Origin: Parietichytrium sp. I65-24A
Taxonomy: Eukaryota; Sar; Bigyra; Thraustochytrida; Thraustochytriidae
Direction of reading: 5' to 3'
Length of the DNA stretch: 64,000 nucleotides
Assembly (NCBI GenBank): GCA_012862575.1
Contig: BLSF01000027.1
Location: 372,001-436,000, forward strand
Made by a program: the position numbers and the translations under genes. Position 1 is the first letter of the stretch. Each line of letters starts with the position of its first letter. The notes under the pieces are model-generated. The model had not been told where the DNA came from. It worked only from the letters and a program-made list of their open reading frames with translations, and did not search any database. This document shows, in pieces, positions 1 to 10,070 of the stretch.

Positions 1-490
1 CCTCTTCTCCTACCGCATCGCACTCCTTCCGCCTCCACACCGGGACTCCTCCGCTCTTCCTCTCCGACACGACACATGCCCCTGACCCATCCTCGGAATC
101 GTACGCAAACGCTGCCTTGGCCACTTCCACGTTCATCGCAGCTCCCTCCACCCGCAGCGTCCCGTCCTCTTCCACCGTCGCGTTCACCAGCACCGTCTCC
201 GCGCCGTCCGCGTCGCGCTCCGCCAGCGTGTGCAGCGCCACCATCTCCGCCGTGGTCCGCGCGCCTGCCACACTGCCGCCATAGTACTCGCACCTGGACT
301 TTGCCCCGCTCGCGCCGATGTCCGCGCCCGCCAATGCTTTGAAGCACCGACTTTCCGTGCAGTCCCCCCACAGCGTTTGCAGGCTGTCCCCGCCGCGGAC
401 CAAGATCAGCAGCCACAACCACAGCCACAACCACGCCCCACACGAGGGCGAGGGAGAGGGAGAGGACGCCGCGACAGGTCCGCGGACCAT
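1..490 (-). CDS. Partial secreted or membrane protein, N-terminal 163 residues (runs off left edge)
   Basis: Read on the minus strand, an ATG at 488-490 opens a frame with no stop to the window edge, so only the N-terminus is present. The product starts with a short Pro/Ser-rich stretch and then a very hydrophobic Trp/Leu alternation (about residues 19-31, AWLWLWLWLLILV), as expected of a signal peptide or signal anchor. The mature part begins with spaced cysteines (GDCTESRCF, then SRCEYYGG) and is rich in Ala, Glu, Asp and Val. An NAT glycosylation sequon (VLVNATVEE) and later cysteines fit an extracellular domain. I do not recognise the family. It is transcribed divergently from the DNAAF11 gene. 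Codon use is strongly GC-rich at third positions, which supports this frame over the Pro-rich translations of the opposite strand. Confidence 0.65.
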   Translation of the reverse strand, partial: MVRGPVAASSPSPSPSCGAWLWLWLWLLILVRGGDSLQTLWGDCTESRCFKALAGADIGASGAKSRCEYYGGSVAGARTTAEMVALHTLAERDADGAETVLVNATVEEDGTLRVEGAAMNVEVAKAAFAYDSEDGSGACVVSERKSGGVPVWRRKECDAVGEE

Positions 491-1153
491 TTCCGCCCGC
501 CCGTGTCCGCGAGGACACACCTTCTTCGCCGGCGCACGGTAAGCTGGGTAAGTGGGACTGGGATTCCTGTGGGGATGTGTGTGTGTGTGTGGGAGGGAGG
601 GTGTGTGCTGCCTGTCCTCTGCAGTGCGGGGACAGCAGGGACAGCAGGGACAGTGACTCGGGAGAAACGGTTGGAACGGTTCTTGAGTCGAGGCGGGTTC
701 TTCAACGGAACCGGAGAAGAACCGGAAATAAAAGGGAGGGATTGAGGAGCGACCGGGTTCTTCTCTCTCTCTCTCTCTCTCTCTCTCTTTGTCTGTCTCT
801 ATTTGTCTGTCTCTTATCAACTTGTTAGTGCTATTTTCTCTTTCCCTCACAGTAATTTGAGTTGAACAATCGATCCATTTTTTTGTGTTGAAAGGGCCTG
901 TGAGAGAGGAAAACGTGGGTGTCTAAGAATGGCTACCGCGAACCTTACTCACGTCCGTTGGCGTAGCTGACAACTTGAAGGTCATAATGAATTATGTACT
1001 TTTTGGGACAGTTTTGAGTCCGGACTTTCAAGAGTCTAGGTTCCACCAAGGAGGAGTGTGTTTGTTCAAGTTGTTTCGTAGCGTAACGGTGCGCGAGGAC
1101 ACTTGCCGAAACGCTTTGAGGGGTCGAGAGTTTCCCGGGGAGAAAGGAGGAGA
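491..1153. other. Divergent intergenic region with CT microsatellite
   Basis: This 663-bp stretch separates two divergently transcribed genes and should hold both promoters. It contains a GT run near 576-590, a GGGACAGCA direct repeat near 637-652 and a CT dinucleotide tract at about 761-788. I see no convincing gene; the Pro/Arg-rich frames here are low complexity and lack family resemblance. Confidence 0.6.
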
Positions 1154-2497
1154 ATGGCGCGTCTGACGGCGGACTTGATCCGGAAAAAATCCGAGCACAA
1201 TGAGGGCACTATGGCCGAGCTGGAGGAGATCGCGCTGCACCAGCTTGAGATTGAAAAGATCGAAAACATCGGGACGTTGTGCAGGCGCTTGAAGATTTTG
1301 TACCTGCAGAATAACATTATTTCAAAGATCGAAAACCTGCAGCATCTGAAGGAGCTCGAATACCTGAATCTGGCGTTGAATAATATTGTCAAGATCGAGG
1401 GTCTCGAGTCGTGCGAGTTTCTGACCAAGCTTGATTTGACTGTCAATTTCATCTCGCTAGGAAACCTGGAGGCCAGTCTAAAGAATCTTTCCAACAACAA
1501 GCATTTACGGGAGCTGTATTTGACAGGAAACCCCTGCAGCGACTGGGAGGGATGCAAGGATGTGGTCATCCACTTGCTCCCTTGGCTGGAGAAGATAGAT
1601 GGGCACAGAATTACAAAATCGGAACAGATCCAAGCAGCTCAAAGGTATGAGAGCCGCCGAGCCGAATTGGAAACGCTGATAGAAGAAGAAACTGCAAAGC
1701 ATCTTGCTGCCAAGTGTAAAATAGAAGTCGTTGACGATGATGAGCATGCGCCTTACACTCCAGAGCTCCGAACAGAAATGTATCGCGAGATGGCAGAGGA
1801 GAAAGCCGAAAAAGAAGCCCGGGAGAAGGAGCGGCTTCCCAAGGAGCGAGACTTTGATCAAGAGCACGTTGACGCGATAGAAAAGGCACGCGCTCAACAA
1901 TTCTTCCCTGATGGACGCATCAGGCAGTGTAATGAGGCAGGCCTGGACTTTTCTTTCGACGAGGACGCCGCCAACTTTTATCTTTATGTGAAGCTGCCTC
2001 GTTTTGTAGACACCTCGTTAATAGACTGCGAAGTATTTCCGCGCTTTGCTCAGATAGTCTTCAAGGACAAGATTCTGCGACTAGCAGTGCCAGGCGGCGA
2101 TGGCGAAGAGGTAAAGGCCGACCAAAGCAAATGCGAGAGGTCAAGGACTACGGGGGAGCTCAAGGTTATCATGCCAAAGTTAAGCAAATCGGATTTCCTT
2201 ATACTTGGCGATAAGGCGAGCCGCGAACGCCAGGCGAATGGCTCCGATGACCAGAACGCCAGAACGCGAAGGACTGAAAAGCCCCAAACGCGATCGGAGC
2301 AGATGCTTGCCGAGGCCGTTGACATCAAAACTATTTACCAAGGCAAAGATAATCCAAATCTTAGTACGGGAAAAAACGGAGCTCAGATCGCCGTCGCGTC
2401 CCAAACACCTTTAGTGGTCAAAGCGCAGCAGGCATTGGAAGCGCAGCTCAATGTTCCTGACCTTGACGAGGACGACGATGACGATGATGATGAATAG
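1154..2497 (+). CDS. DNAAF11: Dynein axonemal assembly factor 11 (LRRC6/tilB family)
   Basis: The 447-residue product belongs to the LRRC6/tilB family, cytoplasmic factors needed for pre-assembly of axonemal dynein arms in motile cilia. The start at 1154 (MARLTADLIRKKSEHNE) aligns with the family N-terminus; a GTG 51 bases upstream in frame adds nothing family-like. Residues about 22-125 form leucine-rich repeats with the SDS22-like pattern (LKILYLQNNIISKIENL, LEYLNLALNNIVKIEGL, LTKLDLTVNFI), capped by GNPCSDWEG and LLPWLEKIDG. A charged helical region follows at about 160-280. A CS/p23-like domain at about 290-370 contains LYVKLPRFVDTSLIDCEV and the TTGELKVIMPKL ending typical of this family. 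The C-terminus is a run of Asp/Glu. There are no introns. Its presence implies that the organism builds motile flagella. Confidence 0.93.
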   Translation: MARLTADLIRKKSEHNEGTMAELEEIALHQLEIEKIENIGTLCRRLKILYLQNNIISKIENLQHLKELEYLNLALNNIVKIEGLESCEFLTKLDLTVNFISLGNLEASLKNLSNNKHLRELYLTGNPCSDWEGCKDVVIHLLPWLEKIDGHRITKSEQIQAAQRYESRRAELETLIEEETAKHLAAKCKIEVVDDDEHAPYTPELRTEMYREMAEEKAEKEAREKERLPKERDFDQEHVDAIEKARAQQFFPDGRIRQCNEAGLDFSFDEDAANFYLYVKLPRFVDTSLIDCEVFPRFAQIVFKDKILRLAVPGGDGEEVKADQSKCERSRTTGELKVIMPKLSKSDFLILGDKASRERQANGSDDQNARTRRTEKPQTRSEQMLAEAVDIKTIYQGKDNPNLSTGKNGAQIAVASQTPLVVKAQQALEAQLNVPDLDEDDDDDDDE

Positions 2498-2837
2498 CTC
2501 CAACTATTAGTTTATATTTGTGAAGATTTTCACCTTTTATATTCTGAATCGAACTCGAGCCCCCGAACCGCTCGTGATCGCGTCAACCCGTTCTTTAGCG
2601 CTGCGAATCCATCGATCACTCTCGCTTTCCACGGCGCTTTGCAGTCGTACTCGAGAAACAAACTTCTAAATGAAGAAAAAGCTTTCGAAAAAGTTTGACT
2701 TTTCGCAGATCGGATTATTTGGTACAGCCCCCGCAAAAGCGACGTCAAGGAGTTTTCCACCTTCGACTCACAGATTTGCAACGAGACGGAGTTTTCGTTT
2801 ATTCGTTTTTTTTCTTGGTTGTATATGGGAGGAAAAT
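2498..2837. other. Short convergent intergenic region
   Basis: This stretch lies between the 3' ends of the convergent DNAAF11 and 6PGD genes and probably contains both 3' UTRs. No gene or clear structure is seen. Confidence 0.6.
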
Positions 2838-4574
2838 TCAGCTCTCATAGTGAGCATCAGTCCACTTGCAGTGGAACCACTCGCCACGGGACTTGTCCTT
2901 GCGCTCGAAGGTGTGGGATCCAAAGAAGTCACGCTGGCCCTGCACAAGAGAAGCGGAAATGAGAGTCTCGCGTCTGTACTGGTCAAAGTATGCGAGAGAA
3001 GCGTACATGGATGGGACTGGGAGTCCAGCTGCTGCCGAGAGACTGACGATGCGTCTCCATGACTTTTGCTTCTGAGCCATCTCGTCCTTGAAGTCTGGGT
3101 CGATCATCAAGTTGGTCAAGTTTGGGTCCTTGTCAAAGGCGGACTTGATGCGGTCAAGGAACTTGGCGCGAATAATGCAGCCTCCCTTCCAGATGCGAGC
3201 GCACTCGCCAAGGTTGACGCCCCAGTCCATCTCCTCGGAAGCAGTGCGAATCAAGTTCAGGCCCTGAGCATAAGAGCAGATCTTGGAGCAGTAAAGGGCG
3301 TTGCGAACATCATCGATCAACTGATCCTTGTCCACCTCTGGGAGCTGAGTTGGCCCGTCGATCATTGGAGCGATCTCACCACGAGCATCCTTGTCGTAAG
3401 AAATGAAGCGCGCATCGAGGGCGGCACTCATGGTACCCACGGCAACTGCGCGGTCAGCGCCTTCTTTAATGGTCATCTTACCAGTTCCTTTGTTTCCAGT
3501 GCGGTCGAGAATCTGGTCCACCAAGAATCGGGATTCATTCTCCTCGAGACGGTCGTGGGTGTTCACGTTGAAGACATCCACATCCTTCTTGGCGAGAATC
3601 TGGGCAGTAATCTCAATCAAAAAGCTATCAAGCTCACCCTGGTTCCACTCGTGGAAGATCTTGGCAAGCTCATCGTTCTCCAGTCCTCCGACTACCTTAA
3701 GAACGGTGTACGCCTCGGCAATCAATTGCTATTCGGTCACAAACATCGTGGGTGGGTGAGTGCGCTGTCCTCGCCTGTCGTCAAGAGGTTGCACAGTTAG
3801 ACTTACCATATCACCGTATTCAATTCCGTTGTGCACCATCTTCACGTAGTTGCCAGAGCCGTCTCCACCAATGTAGGTGGTGCATGCTCCACTGTCGGTC
3901 TGGGCAGCCACCTTCTCGATAATGGGCTTGATAAGGTCGAATGCCTCGCGAGGCCCACCAGGCATCAAGGAAGGGCCGTTGCGCGCGCCCTCCTCTCCTC
4001 CGCTCACACCCATGGCGAGGTACATGATGCCCTTCTCCTCGGTGCGCTTAGCGCGGCGAATGGAGTTTTCATACCATTCCTGAGATTGCAACACAAAGTA
4101 AGCAAAAGCTCTTGGCAAGTGCACTGCATCACACAAATCAAAATGGACTTACATTACCACCGTCAATGAGCACATCACCAGGCTCCAGGAGGTCCAAAAA
4201 CAGGTCGATGCATGCCTGTAGGAGAGGGTTCACAAGAGAATTAGTTGACCAGACCCAAACAAGCAGATCGAGCCTCTCACACGGGAAAAAACCGCGTGGA
4301 AAGACGAAAGCCAACTCACATCAACTGGGTCACCAGCTTTCACCAAAAACATCACCTTGCGGGGCTTGGCGAGGGAGGTGACAAACTCTTCTGGGTCCTT
4401 GAACCCTTTCAGGTTGTCCTTCTTGTCGCCGAGCTCCTCCTCCGCGCGCTTCACGCAGTCATCCACCTTGGAAGCCGACCTGTTGCACACCGAGATCTTG
4501 AACCCTTTCTCTGCGACGTTCAGGGCAAAGTTCTGGCCCATCACCGCCAACCCGTAAAGTCCAAACTGCGACAT
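2838..4574 (-). CDS. 6-phosphogluconate dehydrogenase, decarboxylating (4 exons)
   Basis: This NADP-dependent enzyme of the oxidative pentose phosphate pathway converts 6-phosphogluconate to ribulose 5-phosphate, CO2 and NADPH. Four exons are inferred: 4574-4320, 4215-4153, 4079-3807 and 3728-2838. The introns are 4319-4216, 4152-4080 and 3806-3729 (104, 73 and 78 bp), all GT-AG and all phase 0 (donors GTGAGT, GTAAGT, GTAAGT). Joined, they give 493 residues, the usual length. Seen motifs: the dinucleotide-binding [33 protein letters not shown] (the plant-type form), [31 protein letters not shown] across the third intron, [10 protein letters not shown], and the substrate-binding GNKGTGKM. The last motif has Met where the family signature has Trp. 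No signal peptide is evident and the C-terminus (HYES) is not an obvious peroxisomal tag, so the product is probably cytosolic. It is convergent with DNAAF11. Confidence 0.95.
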
Positions 4575-6208
4575 CTTGCCTGCCCGTATCAAAGATATCT
4601 TTCTCCACCTGTCTCTGTCGCTTTCCGCGTGTCAGTGCCTCTTTCCCTTACCCTTTAGCCTCCGCGCTTCAGCCAATCTCTCGCGCTCTTTCCCGCTCCT
4701 TGCACTTACTACTTGTCCCGTTTCCTGTCTGCTCTTCTCTCTGTCGTTGTCTGTCGTGTCCGTCTCTCTCTCTCTCTCTCTCTCTCTCGCGTTATGTCTC
4801 TTGTTCACATTGTTTGCATTGTTTAGTTTGTTTAGTTTGTTTAGTTACTCTCCGTGCCACATCCCTTCCTCTCAATACCAGTATCCGCTATGTGCACGCT
4901 ACGGCCGCCCTATCCCTGCGAGCTTACGAGGGATGCTGGAAGGCCTACGTGGTGCTAGTGAAGCTGGTAATGCTGGATAGTGACCCACTGTTAATCGATG
5001 CAATGCTGGAAAGGAAGAAAAAAGGAAGGAAGGAAGGAAGGAAGGAAGGAGTTTGGACGTGCGCCTGCACTGCGTAACGAGTGCTAGGCATCGTGTAGCC
5101 GAGAGGGGCTATCGTTTGAGGTGGGTGAGGTTAGGGAGCGAGGGAATAGTAGTTCATGCAGTTTTATAGTAGTGCACTGTCACTGAAATGGCTAGTACCC
5201 TCACTCTGTCCGTCTGAATAGCCTGAACATAGGGAATAGTATAAAAAGTTAAAAATCATCACAAATTATTGAGGGTCATCTTATGCCGCGTCCTTACGGA
5301 GGTTCATAGCTCCCCGCTCTTCAGAGAGGGAAGAAAGAAGGAAGCGGTGCGCCAAGTTTCGCCGAGTTCACTCTCAGTCAAGGACACTATCACTTCGCGT
5401 AGCAGAGGAGACTTAAGCCTTTTTGCACCGTCAATGTTGCTTTTCCGAGGAGGGAAAGGGCGCATTTCAGGGTCATCCCTGTCCGCTCTATTGAAAGTGC
5501 TAAAAGGACTACACCATTGTACTGACTGCGTAGGAGCTACAGCAAGTACGTGTCCAGGCGAAGGCGAGCACGCAAGGGGCTTATGCAGCGCTACGTCGCT
5601 GCGTAGTCATATCATTGGTCTCATCTCGTCACATCTCGTCACCTCATCTATGTCACTGTGTCACTACTAGTAGGCAAGCTAACAGGTCACTAGGTATAAT
5701 GTGTAGTCTGAGTTGGATGCAAACTGTGACTTTGCGAGAACACAAGAAAAACTATAATCGATGCATCCGAAACGCCGACTGTCGGAAACAGCGATATTCC
5801 GACGAACGAGGAAAGGAAAGAAGTGTTATGTTGGAACGTCGGATTGGCCCAATCGCAACTTGCACTGCTGATGGTGACGACGACGGGTGTATCGGGTGAA
5901 TGAGTACTCGAGGAGCCTGGAAACTAACTGTCAACTGTGTGGGTCCCGGACATCATGGACATTCATGGACATTCATGGACCCTCAGAGCTGGCATCGTGG
6001 CGGAGGGACTCAGTACTCAGTACTGAGCACTCATGTCAGTACTAGTACGCCTTTGGAGATCCAGGACTTGCAAGGTCAGGGAAAACTAGTCGCAAGTACA
6101 TAAGTGTTGGAAGGAAACAAAAAAACGCGTCGATAGATGGTGCAAAATAATTGGTCAAGTGTAGAAGAGAAAATATTGGCATGGCCAAAGCGCCGATCGA
6201 ACAAGTGG
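4575..6208. other. Intergenic region with simple repeats
   Basis: 1.6 kb upstream of 6PGD with no credible gene. It holds a CT tract at 4763-4788, TTTAG repeats near 4825-4845 and a GGAA tetranucleotide tract at about 5022-5049. It also contains the 10-mer repeat GACATTCATG near 5957-5976 and clustered AGTACT palindromes at about 6010-6045. The frames present are short and mostly low complexity. Confidence 0.6.
4763..4788. repeat. CT dinucleotide microsatellite
   Basis: About 13 uninterrupted CT units, about 190 bases upstream of the 6PGD start codon and possibly within its leader or promoter. Confidence 0.9.
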
Positions 6209-7648
6209 CTAAATGACCCCCTGGACCTCGAGATTGTAGATGAGAAAGCAGGATGTCGGATCTGGTTTTCGCGTGTGGCGCATGGGCTGCTCCGTTTCCT
6301 CCTTTTCAGGGGCCACCACAATGCTGCACGACGACCCCTCCGGAAGGCCCAAGAGAGCCACGAAAAAGTTTGCCGGAAGCAGTTTTGTGTATGACTTCTC
6401 ACCCACAGTGAATCTTTTGGCCGTTTCTGAAGAGATCATAATCGCCTCGCCAAGTGCGCCATCCCAGTAATACGTTTCGAGATCCAGGACCACTTCCTTT
6501 CCAGGCTCGATCTCAGGCATGGACTCGTCAAAACCTTGTACGTTGGACACCGCAAACCCTTTGTCGGAGAGGTGATCAAACTCCTCCACTGTCAACAAAC
6601 TAAAGGGCATGCGAATCGCGTTCTGAGAGAGTGCGGAACCCCCAGACCCAACGCTCACCCGCGAGATGGACGACTGCCTCGACAATACAGAGGCTCTGGT
6701 TGGGTTGTGCCCGACGGATTCCCGGGTTGAGGATCTTGAGTGGATATCACGCTTTGTCGAACCCCGCGCGGACCTCGGTGAAGATAAGTGCTGCTCTTCT
6801 TTTTCCGTCCCACTTTCGTGCACCGAGCGTTGAAAAGATGGAGGAGTGGGCGGGGTAGGTTTCGCCCTTGGCTTCTTTGGCGAGTTGGGTGCCGAAAGAG
6901 GGGTAAGCCCGCCGCCAGACCGCACTCTATGGCCATCGATGGGAGACAGCCCCGGAGAGTTCCGTCTGCTGTTTCTGTCGCCAGATTTCTCGCTAGAGTT
7001 GCTTTTCACCATGGGATTCAATTGTCCGTAGTTCATGGCGCGACCGGTGTCTATGGGGTTGAGAAACACTTTTCCTTTTCCGGCCATTGGCGGTTGGTGA
7101 TGTGCCACAACGTCGATTCGAACTTCATTGTTCTGCTCGACAGACTGAGCGGAACTGGATCGAGTCGAGTTGCGGTCTGTCATTTTCCTCATGATCTCTT
7201 CGCTTGGAAGGTATGAAATGCCCGTCACAGCCAAGATGATAAGCCGCACCACCACGAAAAAGAAAAAGGTGCTTCCAAGCTGCATCAAAAAGTACAAGAG
7301 CGTATCCCCTCGCGAAACCTCTGACTTCCATTCCTCCATGAGCCAGATCTGAATTACTATTGAAGGGCAGACCACCATCACAGATATGAAGCAGAGCATC
7401 AGCGGCGAGGTCCTGCCCTCGATATTTAAGCAGTTGAAGAACACGAAATAAGACACCAAAATCGCGGCGCAAGAAAGCGCTTTACTCCCCAAGTATATCC
7501 ATTGAATGCTCTCTGTGCAGCACGCTCCATACTGCAGATCTTCAATCTGAGTCTCCAGGATCCTCGTGGCGCTGACGACCAGTGCTCCCACCGCGAAAAA
7601 GTGAGCCTCCACCGCGAGGAACATGGGTACGTCTTGCACGCACGGCAT
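6209..7648 (-). CDS. Four-helix membrane protein with C-terminal FKBP-like domain
   Basis: This is a 479-residue protein of no family I can name with certainty. Four hydrophobic segments lie at about residues 8-28, 48-71, 81-104 and 117-144, the last ending in IILAVTGISYLPSEE. A long Ser/Pro/Arg-rich, probably disordered region spans about 150-350, with several SPKKPR- and RxS-type motifs that could be phosphorylated. The C-terminal ~110 residues follow the pattern of an FKBP fold: VVLDLETYYWDGALGEA, SSETAKRFTVGE, ALLGLPEGSSCSIVVAPE and, at the end, CFLIYNLEVQGV. These resemble the FKBP strand order including the GL-x-EG-x-x-x-x-I turn and the terminal strand. The aromatic residues of the prolyl isomerase pocket are not evident, so any enzymatic activity is doubtful. 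The start is the first ATG; the membrane segments are seen directly and the FKBP relation is inference. Confidence 0.75.
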   Translation of the reverse strand: MPCVQDVPMFLAVEAHFFAVGALVVSATRILETQIEDLQYGACCTESIQWIYLGSKALSCAAILVSYFVFFNCLNIEGRTSPLMLCFISVMVVCPSIVIQIWLMEEWKSEVSRGDTLLYFLMQLGSTFFFFVVVRLIILAVTGISYLPSEEIMRKMTDRNSTRSSSAQSVEQNNEVRIDVVAHHQPPMAGKGKVFLNPIDTGRAMNYGQLNPMVKSNSSEKSGDRNSRRNSPGLSPIDGHRVRSGGGLTPLSAPNSPKKPRAKPTPPTPPSFQRSVHESGTEKEEQHLSSPRSARGSTKRDIHSRSSTRESVGHNPTRASVLSRQSSISRVSVGSGGSALSQNAIRMPFSLLTVEEFDHLSDKGFAVSNVQGFDESMPEIEPGKEVVLDLETYYWDGALGEAIMISSETAKRFTVGEKSYTKLLPANFFVALLGLPEGSSCSIVVAPEKEETEQPMRHTRKPDPTSCFLIYNLEVQGVI

Positions 7649-8753
7649 CTTCTCCGACCCGGCAAGTACCGCGCAGATCCCTTTCCAGTGGGCGCCGAAG
7701 ATGCTCTTCGTTCTCTCGAGCGAGGCTCACGAGCCTCCTCCGCTTCGCGCTCAATGTCTACGAATCCAAGCCACGAGTCCCGGGCTCAGCTCAGCTCAAG
7801 TCAACTCCTACTGTGTGTACCGGATCTCCCCATTGAATTCTATCAATGGGGACCACTCGAGCTAGCGTCCGTTGTAGCTGAATTCATCGGTTAGCTCGTT
7901 GTCAACTTTAACAGCGACGGTGACGGTGACGGTGACGGTGACGGTGACGGTGACGGTGACGGTGACGGTGACGGTGACGGTGACGGTGACCGTGCCCATG
8001 TTTCATGCCCACGCAAGACCGAAAAGAGATGATACTCAATCTCAAGTCGGTTTTTCTTCCCATCCATATTCAGAGCTCACATTGACTTCGAATTGACCCT
8101 AAATGTGAAAAGCATTTTGTTATATACTGAAGAAGACGCTACAGTAAGCGCTATTCAGTACCTAATTATCAAGTCGGTCTGGCATCGTCGTAGGATTGAT
8201 AACGGATTTCTGAAATCTGGAATTTGGAATCTGAACACTGAACACTGAACACTGTTCTGACAGTGGATTTTGTGCTTTTAGGTTTTTGATTTCGGCTTTG
8301 GCAAGTACCGGTGCCCTCGGAGTGAAGTTTAGGGATTCGGAATTTGGACATCAATAGATCAAAATAGCCGAGGGGTGAAAAGTAGCGGCTGGCTGGAGTC
8401 TCAGATGGTTTTGGACGTAGTAATTAACACACCTTCAACAAAAAATGCCAGTTGGGAAGCAGGTCGGACCGTTGCAACCAATGCATCCAGTACTTGGTTA
8501 ACTCAAGCGTCCGGAAAGTGCGCGAGACCTATGCGTCCGTAGCTGTGACTTATCTTTCAGAAGTTCGTACTATATTACAGGTGATTGAGGGTCCGTAGCT
8601 CTAGAGAAGGTATCTCTACTCCGCAATACGCAAATCTTCACGAGTAAATGCGATGTACAGTAATTTGGCGCTGAGTCTCACACTCGACTGCCATCTCGCT
8701 GCTCGTGAGAGCGGCTGATCGCAGCGTCGATCGCGGCGTCGATCGCGGCGTTG
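7649..8753. other. Divergent intergenic region with hexamer repeat
   Basis: 1.1 kb between divergent membrane-protein genes. The main feature is a GACGGT hexanucleotide tract. A CTGAACA direct repeat lies near 8230-8252 and GCGTCGATC repeats at about 8724-8745, just before the next start. No gene is seen. Confidence 0.6.
7914..7991. repeat. GACGGT hexanucleotide tandem repeat, ~13 units
   Basis: A nearly perfect run of the hexamer GACGGT (equivalently ACGGTG), about 78 bp long, flanked by degenerate units. It reads as a Thr-Val dipeptide repeat in one forward frame, but that frame has no protein-like flanks. Confidence 0.92.
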
Positions 8754-10070
8754 ATGACACAGGAGATGAGTGAGAGCGCGGCCTTGTTTGCCGCAGGGAA
8801 GGCGTCGGAGGAGCTGCGGGTCCAGTGGCGCCTAACTATCTCGGCTTTCTTGGCTACAATTCCAAGTCTCTTGGCCTTCGCTGTATGCCTATTGCTCTGG
8901 GGTTTTGAAGTGAGAATGCTGAGTGGTCACTCGCACGAGCACGTCCTTGCAGGCAAGAATGTCTCCGATCTTTGTCTGGGGTACATGAGTGAATATCAAG
9001 ATTTATATAAGGGCGTGGATGTAGCACTTGCAAGTATATACAGTGTCATGTGCCTTGCAACATTTGTTTCTATTTCGGCGCAGCGGTTCAAGCCGATCGT
9101 CATCAGCTTCAGTATTCACGTGATTGGGCTCGGGTTGATCTATGCTAAAGTATCCGCCCAAGAGAATTGGATGGTGAACTCGCTTTTGTACCCATATTTC
9201 CTCGTTGGAGCTTATTGGATGCATCGGATAATTGATGGTGTAATAAAATTTGGCAGGCGATTCAGTGTACTCAGAGCGATCGCTACATTTTTTGTGCACG
9301 GCATGAGCTGTGTCTCCACGACAATGACCACCCTCTTTCTAGCACTCTCAACCAGTAGCGCGATCAGCGAGGAGTTGCGTGTTCTCTCCATTGGAGTGGT
9401 GTACCCTCTCTTGTCAGTGCTGCTGAGATTTCGGCTCAGATCTCTTGGTACCCAAAGTGCTCCGAATGATAAGCAGTCTGATGTTTTGGTGGCCTCTAAC
9501 CTGTGCCTGGTGTGTCACTTTTCTCTTCCGGGCTTTGCAACCCTTTTTCTGACGGAAAGCTTTGTGAGTTTTTTTGCTGCTCTTTCACTCCAAGTTATCG
9601 TGGAATCTGTCTCTGCATACATGTATGTTCGAGTCGTTCGCCGGTCAAACGGACTGCTGACGCGAATGAGTCGCAGCGTTGTGGTTCCGAGCGAGCGAAC
9701 CGATCTCACTCCTTCTTCAACGCTAGAGCAAAAGCCTTTCCACAAGCAGAATTCCACGGCAGATGAAAACACTCTTTGGGTTCGTTTGGTGATAAGCGAA
9801 GTAGTCGGTGAGAAGCAAGCGTTATTCTTGGGAGCTTGCTTTGCTTTGATGATTCACAAACGCTGGGAATCGTTCGTCATCTGCACACTTTTGGCGCTCG
9901 CACTAGAAACGATTTCGGACATTCTAAAAATCAAAGCTCACCGAATCGCACTTGACCGTGTGCCTTTGGTTCGGTTTGGAGGGTCTGGCGCTTCTCAAAT
10001 ACTCGGGAGTCTGGCTGTACTCTTCCCTCTTCTCATGAGTTTTACTTCCACTTGCTATGGCATTTTATAA
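8754..10070 (+). CDS. Tandem multi-pass membrane protein family, copy A
   Basis: 438 residues, first of three tandem paralogues. I do not recognise the family. The protein has about ten hydrophobic segments, beginning at residues ~28-50 (LSAF-like helix into SLLAFAVCLLLWGF) and ending with a C-terminal helix finishing in STCYGIL. Blocks shared with the next two genes: SGHSHEH after helix 1, GVDVALAS, RFKPIVIS, a helix with LSIGVVYPLLSVLLRFRLRS, ASNLCLVCHFSLPGF, LQVIVESVSAYMY, VRLVISEVVGEKQALFL, and LALALETISDILKIKAHRI followed by VP. A hydrophilic loop at about 310-345 is the most variable part. The start is the ATG at 8754; a second in-frame Met lies at 8766. Membrane topology is visible; function is not. 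There are no introns. Confidence 0.82.
   Translation: MTQEMSESAALFAAGKASEELRVQWRLTISAFLATIPSLLAFAVCLLLWGFEVRMLSGHSHEHVLAGKNVSDLCLGYMSEYQDLYKGVDVALASIYSVMCLATFVSISAQRFKPIVISFSIHVIGLGLIYAKVSAQENWMVNSLLYPYFLVGAYWMHRIIDGVIKFGRRFSVLRAIATFFVHGMSCVSTTMTTLFLALSTSSAISEELRVLSIGVVYPLLSVLLRFRLRSLGTQSAPNDKQSDVLVASNLCLVCHFSLPGFATLFLTESFVSFFAALSLQVIVESVSAYMYVRVVRRSNGLLTRMSRSVVVPSERTDLTPSSTLEQKPFHKQNSTADENTLWVRLVISEVVGEKQALFLGACFALMIHKRWESFVICTLLALALETISDILKIKAHRIALDRVPLVRFGGSGASQILGSLAVLFPLLMSFTSTCYGIL

Noticed and set aside
76-745. Pro/Arg/Ser-rich forward frames at the left edge
   Set aside because: They are antisense to a well-supported minus-strand gene start or lie in GT/CT repeats, and begin partly at non-ATG codons.
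3066-3800. Long plus-strand frame opposite 6PGD
   Set aside because: Exact antisense of the conserved dehydrogenase exon; no independent family resemblance.
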